Shown here piece after piece: positions 44,672 to 53,770 of a stretch of DNA of 64,000 nucleotides. Each line of letters opens with the position of its first letter. Position 1 is the first letter of the stretch. A program made the position numbers and the translations under genes. Below the pieces are notes generated by a model, which made no database searches, was not told the DNA's origin, and saw only the letters and a program-made list of their open reading frames with translations. Source of the stretch: CAWUFC02 sp963921335 (GTDB lineage: Bacteria > Pseudomonadota > Gammaproteobacteria > Pseudomonadales > Halieaceae); NCBI GenBank assembly GCA_963921335.3, contig CAWUFC020000002.1, positions 1,178,001 to 1,242,000 on the forward strand, in the 5' to 3' direction.

Positions 44672-46810
44672 CTAGTAGTAATCACGAACAATCGATGCAT
44701 ATTCATTGCCCGTCTCAACATAAGACTCTTCACTGTTTTTACTTAACTCGATAACGCTATTGCAGATTGTCTCTGGTGATGAATCCAAGGGAAGCACTTT
44801 GCCGGCGTTAGCAGGAAGCCTTTCTTGAATTGCGCCTATATCGAATGTGATAACATTCAATCCGTTTTGCAGCGCTTCAGATAATGTATAACTGTATGTT
44901 TCGGGGCATATGCTGAGCAGCATTGCGATAGTAGATTCGGATTCATCAATCAACTTCGGCAGCTCCGCTCTGTCGTACCGACCTGTTATAGAGCAATTAC
45001 TAAATCTTCCAACCTCTTCATCTTCCGAGGTGGTGCCAATAACCCAGAAATGAATCGGCATACTTTGGGCCAATGCGTGGGCCAAGCAGCCCTTAATATG
45101 ATTTAGGCCTTTCAGCGGATCGATCGCGCCAATAAAGCAGACATTAATAAGACCATGATTGGACCGCTTTAACTTCACTTTATTATATGGCTCTGGATGG
45201 GGCCTTAGGTGTAAAGCCAGATCCGGAAAATAGTCTGTAAGGCGATCAAACATATCACTTGACGGTACATATATTTTTCTGGATTCCTTCAGAAAATTTG
45301 AAGAATTTCTGATCCATGATTCAATATCAATGTCGTTGCCATCAAACCTTTCGACCTCTTGATGTGGACCAAAACTGCTTAAGCAGGCTCTACACTTTTG
45401 GATACTAATTTCATCACCGCAATATTGGTCACCGGAGATCACATTGATTCTGGGGCAAATAGCGTAATAGTCGTGCAAAGTTACATCATATGGACATCGA
45501 AGAAGTGGAGGCAGGCTCAGCACATTTTCTGAAAGCCCAAGCAAATGATGAAACTGGACGGAGTCTATTTCCAATGTTTGCAGGAAGCTAAGGAAATCAT
45601 TCCATTCATCAGAGAGTCGCACGACAAAAGAAATCGAATGATTATAGACTTTTACGTTCAAGTGGCCTGCGGGTTGGTATAAGTGAATAGCAAGACAGTT
45701 TTCGTTATCCAGGCGCGCGGAAATTTCGTCCATGCAGACCTGAGTCCCACCACCCATTGAGTGTGAACAGAAAATAAACTTTTTAACGTAGTTCTTCCTG
45801 GCTATCAGCTCGGATAGCATGCTTTGCGATATGGCATTCCTTATCATACGAAGCGGATCTTTGCTGCGAAACTCGCTAATCTGGTGAGCATATTCTGGAT
45901 CTCCCTCTATCCTAGCCGCAGCAAAGCCACTCGGCTCATCCCCAGAATTTTCGCGGCATGGCACGAAAGGATGGCAACTAACATATAGGTCGGTACAACA
46001 GTGATGAATCCAGCCCAGCGACTTTGCTTTGAGTGAGAGGTCAACAACTGCTGTCTCACCATTGCAGTGTTTTTCGTCAAAGTATCCGGTCGATTCCAGC
46101 ATGGATCTTTTTAAGTAGATGCAGTAACCGGCAGCAGTGGGAAGTTCTACATACCCATGCTTTTGATTCTCTTCAAAGAAGGTCTGGTATTCATCCAGAT
46201 TTAACCAATCTTCTAGAGCATTTCGGGAGCAGATTTCGGGAAAGCTACATATTTCAGCATCGTTTGAAAATGGTGTAACGGTGCCAACGGTCGAGTTGCA
46301 GTAAGCCTGTTTACGTAATTTGTCTATCCATTGGTTTGGAACTTCTGTACAGCTAGCGAGAATAATTACGTCTTCTGCTTCGAAGGCGGCCATTGCAGTG
46401 TTAACTGATCTAACAAAACCATTGCGCTGACTATTTTCTATTAACTGTATGCGCCCGTTGGAGGAAAGCTCACTTAGGTAGGAAGCCAGAGATTCCTCTG
46501 AGCTCAAATCATTTATCACGAGTAATCTATAATTCGTCTTATTTTCAGATAGCAAAACACTTTCGATGCATCTATGTGTTTGATCGTAATCTAGGGAGCC
46601 AAACACAACTACGCTAACGGTATGAGCACTACTGGCTAAACAAACCAATTCATCTATTTTCTTACCGGTCTTCGCTTCGATGATAGAAAGCTTGGGTTCT
46701 ACTAACAGATATCTGTCCGGAAATAGCTCAAGGTAATGCTTATACAGAGCTAGGGCCTTCAAATATGCCCTGCGCATTAACAGATGATTTGCTTTCGTTA
46801 GTAGTAACAT
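44672..46810 (-). CDS. Two-module glycosyltransferase (GT2 plus GT4-like)
   Basis: The 712-residue protein has an N-terminal TPR-like helix pair (ANHLLMRRAYLKALALYKHY). A GT2 domain follows (about residues 63-290: VSVVVFGSLDYDQTHRCIES; LLVINDLSSEESLA; acidic blocks EDVIILASCTE and GYFDEKHCNGE), then a GT-B unit (about 345-700: FIFCSHSMGGGTQVCMDEIS; VCFIGAIDPLKGLNHI; TYSYTLSEALQNGLNVITFD). Cysteines cluster around SIQKCRACLSSFG. The gene converges on the three-module enzyme and marks the right edge of the island. It resembles enzymes building O-antigen or flagellar/surface glycans. Confidence 0.82.
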   Translation of the reverse strand: MLLLTKANHLLMRRAYLKALALYKHYLELFPDRYLLVEPKLSIIEAKTGKKIDELVCLASSAHTVSVVVFGSLDYDQTHRCIESVLLSENKTNYRLLVINDLSSEESLASYLSELSSNGRIQLIENSQRNGFVRSVNTAMAAFEAEDVIILASCTEVPNQWIDKLRKQAYCNSTVGTVTPFSNDAEICSFPEICSRNALEDWLNLDEYQTFFEENQKHGYVELPTAAGYCIYLKRSMLESTGYFDEKHCNGETAVVDLSLKAKSLGWIHHCCTDLYVSCHPFVPCRENSGDEPSGFAAARIEGDPEYAHQISEFRSKDPLRMIRNAISQSMLSELIARKNYVKKFIFCSHSMGGGTQVCMDEISARLDNENCLAIHLYQPAGHLNVKVYNHSISFVVRLSDEWNDFLSFLQTLEIDSVQFHHLLGLSENVLSLPPLLRCPYDVTLHDYYAICPRINVISGDQYCGDEISIQKCRACLSSFGPHQEVERFDGNDIDIESWIRNSSNFLKESRKIYVPSSDMFDRLTDYFPDLALHLRPHPEPYNKVKLKRSNHGLINVCFIGAIDPLKGLNHIKGCLAHALAQSMPIHFWVIGTTSEDEEVGRFSNCSITGRYDRAELPKLIDESESTIAMLLSICPETYSYTLSEALQNGLNVITFDIGAIQERLPANAGKVLPLDSSPETICNSVIELSKNSEESYVETGNEYASIVRDYY

Positions 46811-47167
46811 TCCACTATTTCACCAAATTTATTGGTGGTTCTGCGAAGTTCTAAAGGTTGGTGGACATTGTATCTGAACTGACCTTCTCGCCAATAGCCA
46901 GTGGCACCCTCCGTTCAGGGATAGCCGAAGAAATATATTTCTTAAAAAACCAACCTTGGGAGGATTGCAGTATGTAGACAGTACTTCTCTTTAGATATTC
47001 AAAAGGATCTCTAGTTTCCTAGAGCTGTCGTCAGGGATTCGATTCCCACGATATCTACCTGTCTTTCTTGCTAGAGCCATCTACGCCGAGGAATATTGTT
47101 TGGCTTTCGAGCTATAATTCTTGACCCTATCCGGTAAATGTTTCACTCGCCATTGGAGGCTGAGATC
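46811..47167. other. Intergenic region at the right edge of the glycan island
   Basis: About 355 bp separate two divergent genes. A perfect -10 element TATAAT lies at 47113-47118, but no -35 box stands at a suitable distance; TTGTTT at 47096-47101 is only 11 bp away. The ribosome site GGAGG (47155-47159) of the next gene is near the right end. No gene or strong hairpin is visible. Confidence 0.45.
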
Positions 47168-47710
47168 ATGTTCACAAGAATGCAGGACGGTACTGCCGAA
47201 GACTGGGCCGTGATCGGTGCAGAACACGCAGAGCACTTCACCAAAACGCCCGCTCACCTAATGGATATGCTGCGCAGCCTGGAATCTGTCACTCTCGGTT
47301 TTGCCTGCGACCAGCTTCAGCACAGCCTGATGACAGGTACACTGGCCAGGCAAGCCGGCGCCAGTGATGAAGAAGTCGCCATCGCCCTGCTCCACGATGT
47401 AGGCAAAGCGGTGAACATACCCAATCACGGCGCCATTGCAGCGGAATTGATGCGACCGTATGTATCAGACGATGCCTACCACGCCATTTATCATCACCAG
47501 GAGTTTCAGGGTGCCCACTACTTCAATCACCTGGGCGCCAGTACCACGCTGCGCGATCAATATGAAGGTGAGAGCTGGTATGAGCTAGCCCGCAAACTGG
47601 TCGATGAATGGGACGCTCCCGCATTCGATCCGGATTTCCAGGCCGACAGCCTCGAGTCCTTCGAACCATTGCTGCAGGACATATTTGCCCACCCCAAACG
47701 AATGCTTTGA
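47168..47710 (+). CDS. HD-domain protein, PhnZ-like
   Basis: The 180-residue protein starts at ATG 47168 because GGAGG stands 8 nt before it; the frame is open 10 codons further up without a ribosome site. HD-superfamily metal ligands are visible: QHSLMTGTLARQ (first His), ALLHDVGK (HD pair), NHGAIAAEL and YHHQEFQGAHYFNHLG. The HHQEFQG block resembles the PhnZ/mixed-valence diiron oxygenase group rather than nucleotide phosphohydrolases. It could cleave a phosphonate or a related polar substrate, but no phosphonate genes are nearby. The Baeyer-Villiger monooxygenase gene follows 122 bp later. Confidence 0.65.
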   Translation: MFTRMQDGTAEDWAVIGAEHAEHFTKTPAHLMDMLRSLESVTLGFACDQLQHSLMTGTLARQAGASDEEVAIALLHDVGKAVNIPNHGAIAAELMRPYVSDDAYHAIYHHQEFQGAHYFNHLGASTTLRDQYEGESWYELARKLVDEWDAPAFDPDFQADSLESFEPLLQDIFAHPKRML

Positions 47711-47832
47711 CACAAACGCGGTACGCGAATTCACACTCTCGCAGGCCAACTGACGGGGCCTATTGACGTTTTCTTGGCCGCAATGCTACTTAAACAACAG
47801 TCTACTCAGACTATCGGGCATGGAGTGAGAGA

Positions 47833-49470
47833 ATGGCAGAGCAATCATCGCAGCACAGTGAAAAGAACGCGCACTATGACGTTATAGTCATTGGCGCGGG
47901 CGTGAGTGGTATGTACGCAGTGCATCGTTTCCGTGAGATGGGCCTGTCCGTGCGCGTGTACGACGGTGCTTCGGATGTGGGTGGTACCTGGTGGTATAAC
48001 CGCTACCCAGGGGCGCGGGTTGATGGCCCTGGTAGCCCCTACTATTGCTATTCATTCTCCGAGGAACTGATGCAGGAGTGGGACTGGGCAGAAACCCAGT
48101 CCACGCAGTCTGACGTATTGGAATACCTCGAGCACGTCGCAGACAAGTTCGACTTGAGAAAAGACATCCAGTTCAACACCTGGGTCACCGACGCTTGTTA
48201 CGATGAAGCCGACCAGGCCTGGACGATCACTACCGACACAGGCATCAAGGCCTCAGCGTCCTACCTGATCTGCGCGGTTGGCGCATTATCGACCACTAAT
48301 ACGCCCAATGTCCCCGGCATCGAAGATTTTGCGGGCGAGTGTTACCACACCGGCCGTTGGCCACACGAACCGGTCTCCTTTGAGGGCAAGCGGGTAGCTG
48401 TGATCGGCACAGGTTCTTCCGGCATCCAGTCGATCCCGGAAATCGCTAAAGAGGCGGAGCATCTGACGGTCTTTCAGCGCACGGCCCAGTTCACGTTTCC
48501 GGCCAATAATCGCCCCTTAACAGAAGCGGACATGGCCGCGGCAAGATCAGACTGGGACTCAGTGGTTGAGAAGATGTATGCCAACCTCGGAGGCTTTCCT
48601 GTACCACCCAACCCCGACCGCTCGGCGATGGATGACACGCCCGAGGAGCGAGAGACCCTTTACGAAAGCCTGTGGCAAAAAGGCGGTTTTGGATTTTTCC
48701 TCAATCTGTATAACGACATCGCTATGAGTGAGGAATCCAACCAGACCCTCGCCGACTTCGTTCGCAACAAAATCCGGGAGGCCGTGGATAATCCAGAGAT
48801 AGCCGAAAAACTGTGCCCGGACCATTTCGTGATTACCAAGCGGCCCATTCTCGATGATGGCTACTACCAGACCTACAACCGCGACAACGTCACGCTCGTC
48901 GATCTGCGGGAGGATCCCTTTGTTCGCTTCACACCCAATAGCGTGATCACTGAATCTGGGGAGCACCCCATCGACATGCTGGTTCTGGCAACCGGCTGGG
49001 ATGCTATCAGCGGCACCATGCTCAAACTCAATCCGCAGGGGCGCGGCGGTATCAGGTTGAAAGACCGCTGGACTGATCGCTACCACACCTACCTCGGCCT
49101 AGCCGTCAGCGGTTTCCCCAATCTGTTCATGATTCACGGTCCTGGCTCCCCCGGCGTGTTCTACAACATGCCACTGGGTGCGGAACGTCAGCTGAACTGG
49201 ATTAGTGAGCTGATTCAGCATATTCAGGACCAGCACATGGGCGCAGTGGAACCCAGTGCCGATAGTGAAGCAGCCTGGGGGGCTGAGGTCAGCGCCATCG
49301 CGGATGCAACGCTGTTCCCCCGAACCGACTCCTGGTGGACTGGAGCCAATGTAGAGGGCAAACCCCGCTACTTCTCCGCCTATCTGATCGGCTCTGTTTA
49401 CTACGACCGCATCGCAGATATTGCTGCCAATGACTACGACGGATTCTATTTTGAATCCTCACACAACTAG
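47833..49470 (+). CDS. Baeyer-Villiger flavin monooxygenase
   Basis: The 545-residue protein has an N-terminal FAD site (DVIVIGAGVSGMYAVHRF), the GGTWWYNRYPGARVDG block, the type I Baeyer-Villiger fingerprint FAGECYHTGRWPHE (FxGxxxHxxxWP) near residue 173, and a second, NADPH-binding Rossmann motif VAVIGTGSSGIQSIPE. These enzymes insert oxygen next to a ketone to make an ester or lactone, using NADPH and oxygen. Length matches cyclohexanone or steroid monooxygenases. A start ribosome site (GGAGTGAGAG) is present. It fits the ketone, terpene or steroid oxidation theme of the right half of the window. Confidence 0.92.
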   Translation: MAEQSSQHSEKNAHYDVIVIGAGVSGMYAVHRFREMGLSVRVYDGASDVGGTWWYNRYPGARVDGPGSPYYCYSFSEELMQEWDWAETQSTQSDVLEYLEHVADKFDLRKDIQFNTWVTDACYDEADQAWTITTDTGIKASASYLICAVGALSTTNTPNVPGIEDFAGECYHTGRWPHEPVSFEGKRVAVIGTGSSGIQSIPEIAKEAEHLTVFQRTAQFTFPANNRPLTEADMAAARSDWDSVVEKMYANLGGFPVPPNPDRSAMDDTPEERETLYESLWQKGGFGFFLNLYNDIAMSEESNQTLADFVRNKIREAVDNPEIAEKLCPDHFVITKRPILDDGYYQTYNRDNVTLVDLREDPFVRFTPNSVITESGEHPIDMLVLATGWDAISGTMLKLNPQGRGGIRLKDRWTDRYHTYLGLAVSGFPNLFMIHGPGSPGVFYNMPLGAERQLNWISELIQHIQDQHMGAVEPSADSEAAWGAEVSAIADATLFPRTDSWWTGANVEGKPRYFSAYLIGSVYYDRIADIAANDYDGFYFESSHN

Positions 49471-49581
49471 CCAAACCCAGCAGCCAATTACGCGCGCCAG
49501 CTGGGGGTAGTTTTCCTTCAGTTCGGTAAGTGTCCAATTTCACTGCATACCCACCGATAGGCAGTGCAGTATCATTGCGGC

Positions 49582-50910
49582 ATGACTCCTTCCAGTGATG
49601 ACCTCTGGTTTATCCCTCTTGGCGGCTGCGGTGAGATCGGGATGAACATGAGCCTTTATGGGCACGATGGCCGCTGGTTGATGGTGGATTGCGGCATAGG
49701 CTTTGATCGCAACAGCATCAGCACCCGTGTACTGTCTGCGACACCGGACTTCATTACCGCCCGCCGCGACCAGCTTGACGGCTTACTGGTGACTCATGCT
49801 CACGAGGACCACGTCGGGGCGGTTGCAGAACACTGGCCACAGCTAAAGTGCCCGGTTTATTGCACTCGATTCACCGCCGAAATACTGTCCAACAAGTTGC
49901 GCGAGGCGGGCCTCCTGGGCGTCGTTCCGGTGCATGTCATCAACAGCGGAGAACGTCATCGCCTGAGCCACTTCGACATCGAGTGGATTGCACTGACTCA
50001 TTCAACGCCAGAGTCTCAAGCCCTGGTTATTCGCACACCGGCGGGCTCCATCTTTCACACTGGAGACTGGAAGCTGGACCCCGAACCTGTGGTCGGTGCC
50101 CGCTTCAATGAAGACCGATACCGTGCCATTGGAGCGGAAGGCATCACCGCCATGGTATGCGACTCAACGAATGCCACTGTTGAGGGGCGCTCCCCCAGCG
50201 AAGGCGCACTCTATCGAGGCCTCCTCGAGAAGGTAAAGGCAGCAACTGGGCGAGTTGTTGTAGGCTGTTTCGGTAGCAACGTCGCGCGGCTGACCACGCT
50301 GGCGCAAGTGGCTGCGGCAACCGGACGCTATCCCGGCTTACTGGGGCGATCACTTTCAACATATTACCGGGCAGCACGGGCCAGTGGTCTTTGGACCTTA
50401 CAGCAAGACCTGATACCAGCGAGTCATCTCGGCTACCTGCCCAAGAACGAAGTTTTTGCCATTGCCACTGGCAGCCAGGGTGAACGCGGCGCTGCTCTCA
50501 GCCGTCTGGCCGCTGCCAATCACCCTGACCTCGACCTGGAGCCGGGTGACACCGTGATCTTCAGCTCCCGGGTAATCCCCGGTAATGAACGAGCACTTGA
50601 GGCACTTGATGAGCGTCTGCGTTCAATGGGCGTCGAGGTCATACACGATGACAGTGACCAATCACCAATCCACGCATCTGGGCATCCCGCACGGGAAGAA
50701 CTCAAGGATATGTACAACTGGATTCGCCCCCGGATCGCGCTGCCCGTGCATGGTGAAGCTCATCATCTCGACGCGCACGCCTCTCTGGCAAGTGACATTG
50801 GGGTACCCATACAGCTCAATGGTCGCAACGGGGATCTGTTCATGCTCGCCCCCGTACCCGGCATGAAACGGGCAGCGATACCGGTTGGCAGAATGGTGCT
50901 GAGAGGCTAG
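49582..50910 (+). CDS. RNase J-like beta-CASP nuclease
   Basis: The protein has about 442 residues from ATG 49582; a GTG at 49564 is possible. It shows the metallo-beta-lactamase motif THAHEDHVGAV, then HTGDWKLDPEPV and CDSTNATVEG, and the beta-CASP part with VIFSSRVIPGNERAL and the final SGHPAREELKD and PVHGEAHHLDAHA. These match RNase J, a 5'-3' exonuclease and endonuclease for RNA. At about 440 residues it ends where the RNase J core ends and lacks the C-terminal oligomerisation domain. RNase J is unusual in gammaproteobacteria, which rely on RNase E. Confidence 0.8.
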   Translation: MTPSSDDLWFIPLGGCGEIGMNMSLYGHDGRWLMVDCGIGFDRNSISTRVLSATPDFITARRDQLDGLLVTHAHEDHVGAVAEHWPQLKCPVYCTRFTAEILSNKLREAGLLGVVPVHVINSGERHRLSHFDIEWIALTHSTPESQALVIRTPAGSIFHTGDWKLDPEPVVGARFNEDRYRAIGAEGITAMVCDSTNATVEGRSPSEGALYRGLLEKVKAATGRVVVGCFGSNVARLTTLAQVAAATGRYPGLLGRSLSTYYRAARASGLWTLQQDLIPASHLGYLPKNEVFAIATGSQGERGAALSRLAAANHPDLDLEPGDTVIFSSRVIPGNERALEALDERLRSMGVEVIHDDSDQSPIHASGHPAREELKDMYNWIRPRIALPVHGEAHHLDAHASLASDIGVPIQLNGRNGDLFMLAPVPGMKRAAIPVGRMVLRG

Positions 50911-51099
50911 TTCCAATCTCTCCTTCGCACACCACCGCTTACATCAGCACACACTTTGTCCACGCTTTGTAGTGGTGATGGCGCGCGATTTTCGCTCCAA
51001 ATCAATAAGCGCGCGTACACCGAACATATCCCTCCGAATCACAAGTCGGACAAAGCCAGAAAATTTCGCACACAACGCCCCCTGGGTAGGAGCATTCGC

Positions 51100-51621
51100 A
51101 TGAACTTTAAAACTATTGTAGTCACCGCCTCGCTTACAGCGTTTTCCATATCGTCCTGGGCCGGACACCACGGCGCAGATGAGAAAATGTCGATGAAAGA
51201 TATGGCCAAGCCGACCATCGTTGAAGTGGCCGCCTCTAATGACGACTTCAGCACACTGGTTGCGGCGGTCAAAGCAGCCGGCCTTGTCGATGTACTGCAA
51301 GCTGATGGCCCGTACACGGTATTTGCTCCCACCAACGCCGCTTTTGCAGCGCTGCCTGAGGGCACTGTAGAAAACCTGCTCAAGCCGGAAAACAAAGACC
51401 AGCTGGTTGCAGTGCTGACTTATCACGTCGTACCTGGTGCGGTATACGCCAAGGACGTCGCCAGCCTCAGCTCGGCCACTACAGTGCAGGGCGGCGATAT
51501 CGCCATCCAGATGCACGGCGGCCAGGTCATGATAAATAATGCCCATGTCGTAGCGGCAGACGTAGCAGCATCCAACGGCGTGATTCACGTGATTGATACC
51601 GTCATCCTGCCAAGTTCCTGA
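51100..51621 (+). CDS. Exported fasciclin-domain protein
   Basis: The 173-residue protein starts at ATG 51100 (ribosome site GTAGGAG), with signal peptide MNFKTIVVTASLTAFSISSW. A single fasciclin (FAS1) domain follows: TIVEVAASNDDFSTLVAAVK, the first conserved box TVFAPTNAAFAALPEGTVE, the middle YHVVPG, and the last box NGVIHVIDTVILP. FAS1 domains mediate adhesion in surface or periplasmic proteins. One domain is the usual size for bacterial members. Confidence 0.9.
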   Translation: MNFKTIVVTASLTAFSISSWAGHHGADEKMSMKDMAKPTIVEVAASNDDFSTLVAAVKAAGLVDVLQADGPYTVFAPTNAAFAALPEGTVENLLKPENKDQLVAVLTYHVVPGAVYAKDVASLSSATTVQGGDIAIQMHGGQVMINNAHVVAADVAASNGVIHVIDTVILPSS

Positions 51622-51641
51622 TCTGCTAGGGGTTTACTGTC

Positions 51642-52145
51642 ATGGAACTGCTTAAGTCGAACCTGGTGAAGTCCGCGCTTGAGAATGGCGTCATGGTTAA
51701 GGCGCTGATGAGTACAGTGCCGCGCCTTGATCGACAGCTGATGAAGGTATCGCGAGGCTGGTTGAACGTGGGCTTCCAGACCGTGGCACTGATAGAAACT
51801 ATCGGTGCCAGGTCAGGCGCGCGTCGAGAGATCGTCACACTCTGTATGCCTGCGGGCAACGCCCTGGTACTGGTTGGTTCAAACTGGGGACGAGACACTC
51901 ATCCGGCTTGGTACTTCAACCTGCAAGCTCACCCGCTGGTTCAGGTCGCCTATCGAGGATACCGAGGCCCTATGAAAGCCCGCGAGATCAGCGGTGCGGA
52001 GCGTAAGCGGCTGTGGGAGCTATTGGTGGAGTACAACCCTCAGTATGCTCGCTACCAGGAAGGTACCTCCCGACGTCTACCAGTAATAATGTTAACCCGC
52101 CACTCCGGTGCCATTGGTAACGAGTCTACTGGCGCCTATTCCTAG
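51642..52145 (+). CDS. Deazaflavin (F420)-dependent nitroreductase family protein
   Basis: The 167-residue protein shows the DDN-family core: VALIETIGARSGARREIVTL and VLVGSNWGRDTHPAWYFNLQ, followed by AHPLVQVAYRG. Members in actinobacteria reduce quinones or nitro compounds with F420H2; close relatives bind other cofactors. It sits 20 bp after the fasciclin gene and may be co-transcribed. Whether this organism makes F420 cannot be told here, but an LLM-type F420 family oxidoreductase lies at 58571-59455. Confidence 0.8.
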   Translation: MELLKSNLVKSALENGVMVKALMSTVPRLDRQLMKVSRGWLNVGFQTVALIETIGARSGARREIVTLCMPAGNALVLVGSNWGRDTHPAWYFNLQAHPLVQVAYRGYRGPMKAREISGAERKRLWELLVEYNPQYARYQEGTSRRLPVIMLTRHSGAIGNESTGAYS

Positions 52146-52244
52146 GCTATCCGGATAACGATCGAAACGCCTGGTCAACCGATTTGCCGACATATCGCGC
52201 CAAGGTTCGATCAGGTCGCGCGGACTATCCGAATATCATCGCTT

Positions 52245-52691
52245 TCAACCGGGAGAGGACACCACATACTGCAAAATTTCAGCCACTTGCAGAGGATCCG
52301 TCGCCCAGGCCATCGCCGCGGCATCAACTTCTTTCAGGGGATGGATGATGTCTTCGCCGTGCAGGGTGATATAGGGCTTGCCAAGGGCTGCGCAGATACC
52401 CGCATCAAAGGCCGCATTCCACTGTTTGTACTTGTCGCCAAAACGAATCACCGCCACGTCACACTTGTCGATCATAGTGCGGGTTCGAATGGCATTAACC
52501 TTGGATGACTTATGGTCGCGCCAGAAGCCGTTGTTCTCTGCACCCAGCAAATCACCCGCAGCATCGCTGGCCTCGTGGTCGGTGACCGCCGAACAGAACT
52601 GAAGCGGCAGTTTTAGCTCAGCCGATTTCTGAATAATCTGCTCTCGCCAATCCGTATGGATCTCGCCGGAAAGATAAACCAACCATTGCAT
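52245..52691 (-). CDS. ytoQ: YtoQ family protein
   Basis: The 148-residue protein starts at ATG 52691, with ribosome site GAGGAG 7 nt before it; the frame is open 36 codons further but without a signal. The sequence WLVYLSGEIHTDWREQI ... AVIRFGDKYKQWNAAFDAGI ... GKPYITLHGEDIIHPLKEVD matches YtoQ, a nucleoside-deoxyribosyltransferase-like fold of unknown activity. It diverges from the receiver-GNAT gene. Confidence 0.85.
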   Translation of the reverse strand: MQWLVYLSGEIHTDWREQIIQKSAELKLPLQFCSAVTDHEASDAAGDLLGAENNGFWRDHKSSKVNAIRTRTMIDKCDVAVIRFGDKYKQWNAAFDAGICAALGKPYITLHGEDIIHPLKEVDAAAMAWATDPLQVAEILQYVVSSPG

Positions 52692-52831
52692 CACTTTGTC
52701 TCCTCGGAAAAGCCGCAATTCTATCAATGGACCGATGTCGCGCGCAGCCCTTACGATTGTTGGCAGTGATCCCCACCCCCACGTACACTGATCACTCAAT
52801 CGCCGAGGAGGCGCGCGAGGCTTACCCCTTC

Positions 52832-53755
52832 ATGAACATCCCAGGACTCATCCTGCTCTTCGAGGAAAAAGACCAGATCGGGACCCCGCTGCACGATGTC
52901 ATGAGCAACCACGGCGTGGAGGTGTTGCGCTTCGCGAACGCAGAAGCGTTCCTGAGTCGCCTGGATGCCTGCCCTGAAGACGGGTACAGCGTTTTGATTG
53001 ACGGGCATATGAGCGAGGGCGCAGCATTTGTTCTGCTAGAGACCCTGCGCTCGAAAGGCAGTCGAGCACCAGTGGTACTCTATTCCAATGAGGCACACCC
53101 GCAGTGGACACAACAGGCACTGAATGCGGGAGCCACCGATGTTGTGGCGTTGCCCATCATTTACGCTTATTTGATGAACCGCGGACAGGACTTTCCCGGC
53201 ACCACGCCTCCGGATGAGGTGAAGGCACAGGCACTGCAATTACGCAATGGCCAGCAAGTTACTTTTCGCTTTTTGCACCCCGAAGACGCTGAGATCGAAT
53301 TGGAATTTGTGCGCAATCTCTCCGACGAATCACGCTATAAACGCTTTTTCTCCTACATTCGTGATCTACCTGCGCACATGCTCGATGTGCTGGTACACAA
53401 CGATTTTCCGCGCAGCTACGCCGTGATTGCAACCGTGTTCAATGACAACCGGGAACTCCAGGTCGGCGTCGCCCGCTATACACCGACGGACGATCCGGCG
53501 GTCGCGGAGTTTGCCGTTGTCGTTGCAGATGACTGGCAGCGCCAGGGGCTGGCCAGCAAACTGATGCACGTGGTGATATTGGCTGCAGCGCTGGCGGGCT
53601 ACGCCCATCTGGATGGGCTGATTCTCAGCGAGAATTTGGGCATGCGGAGCTTCTCGGCAGACCTGGGCTTCTCGGTGGTAAAAGGCAGCAACGATGGTCC
53701 CGGTGTCATTCGTGTAAGAAAGACCCTGCTGGCTGCTGCCAGACCAAGTCATTAG
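52832..53755 (+). CDS. Receiver-like plus GNAT acetyltransferase fusion
   Basis: The protein has about 307 residues from ATG 52832, where the first domain begins; the frame is open 35 codons upstream. The N-terminal part (LILLFEEKDQIGTPLHDVMS ... YSVLIDGHMSEG ... GSRAPVVLYSNEAHPQ) looks like a receiver domain with Asp in LIDGHM, although the acidic pocket is reduced (EEKD). The C-terminal part is a GNAT domain (VTFRFLHPEDAEIELEFVRN; LSDESRYKRFF; AFVVVADDWQRQGLASKLM-like acetyl-CoA loop), similar to the acetyltransferase part of Pat-type protein acetyltransferases. It may be a signal-controlled protein acetyltransferase. Confidence 0.75.
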   Translation: MNIPGLILLFEEKDQIGTPLHDVMSNHGVEVLRFANAEAFLSRLDACPEDGYSVLIDGHMSEGAAFVLLETLRSKGSRAPVVLYSNEAHPQWTQQALNAGATDVVALPIIYAYLMNRGQDFPGTTPPDEVKAQALQLRNGQQVTFRFLHPEDAEIELEFVRNLSDESRYKRFFSYIRDLPAHMLDVLVHNDFPRSYAVIATVFNDNRELQVGVARYTPTDDPAVAEFAVVVADDWQRQGLASKLMHVVILAAALAGYAHLDGLILSENLGMRSFSADLGFSVVKGSNDGPGVIRVRKTLLAAARPSH

Positions 53756-53770
53756 GACGCGAGGTCAAGC

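Noticed and set aside
47113..47118. A perfect TATAAT as promoter of the HD-domain gene
   Set aside because: No -35 box stands at 16-18 bp, so I mention it only in the intergenic entry.
50944..51588. A 214-codon minus-strand frame over the fasciclin gene
   Set aside because: The fasciclin protein has a signal peptide and clear FAS1 motifs, and the antisense frame has no recognisable features.
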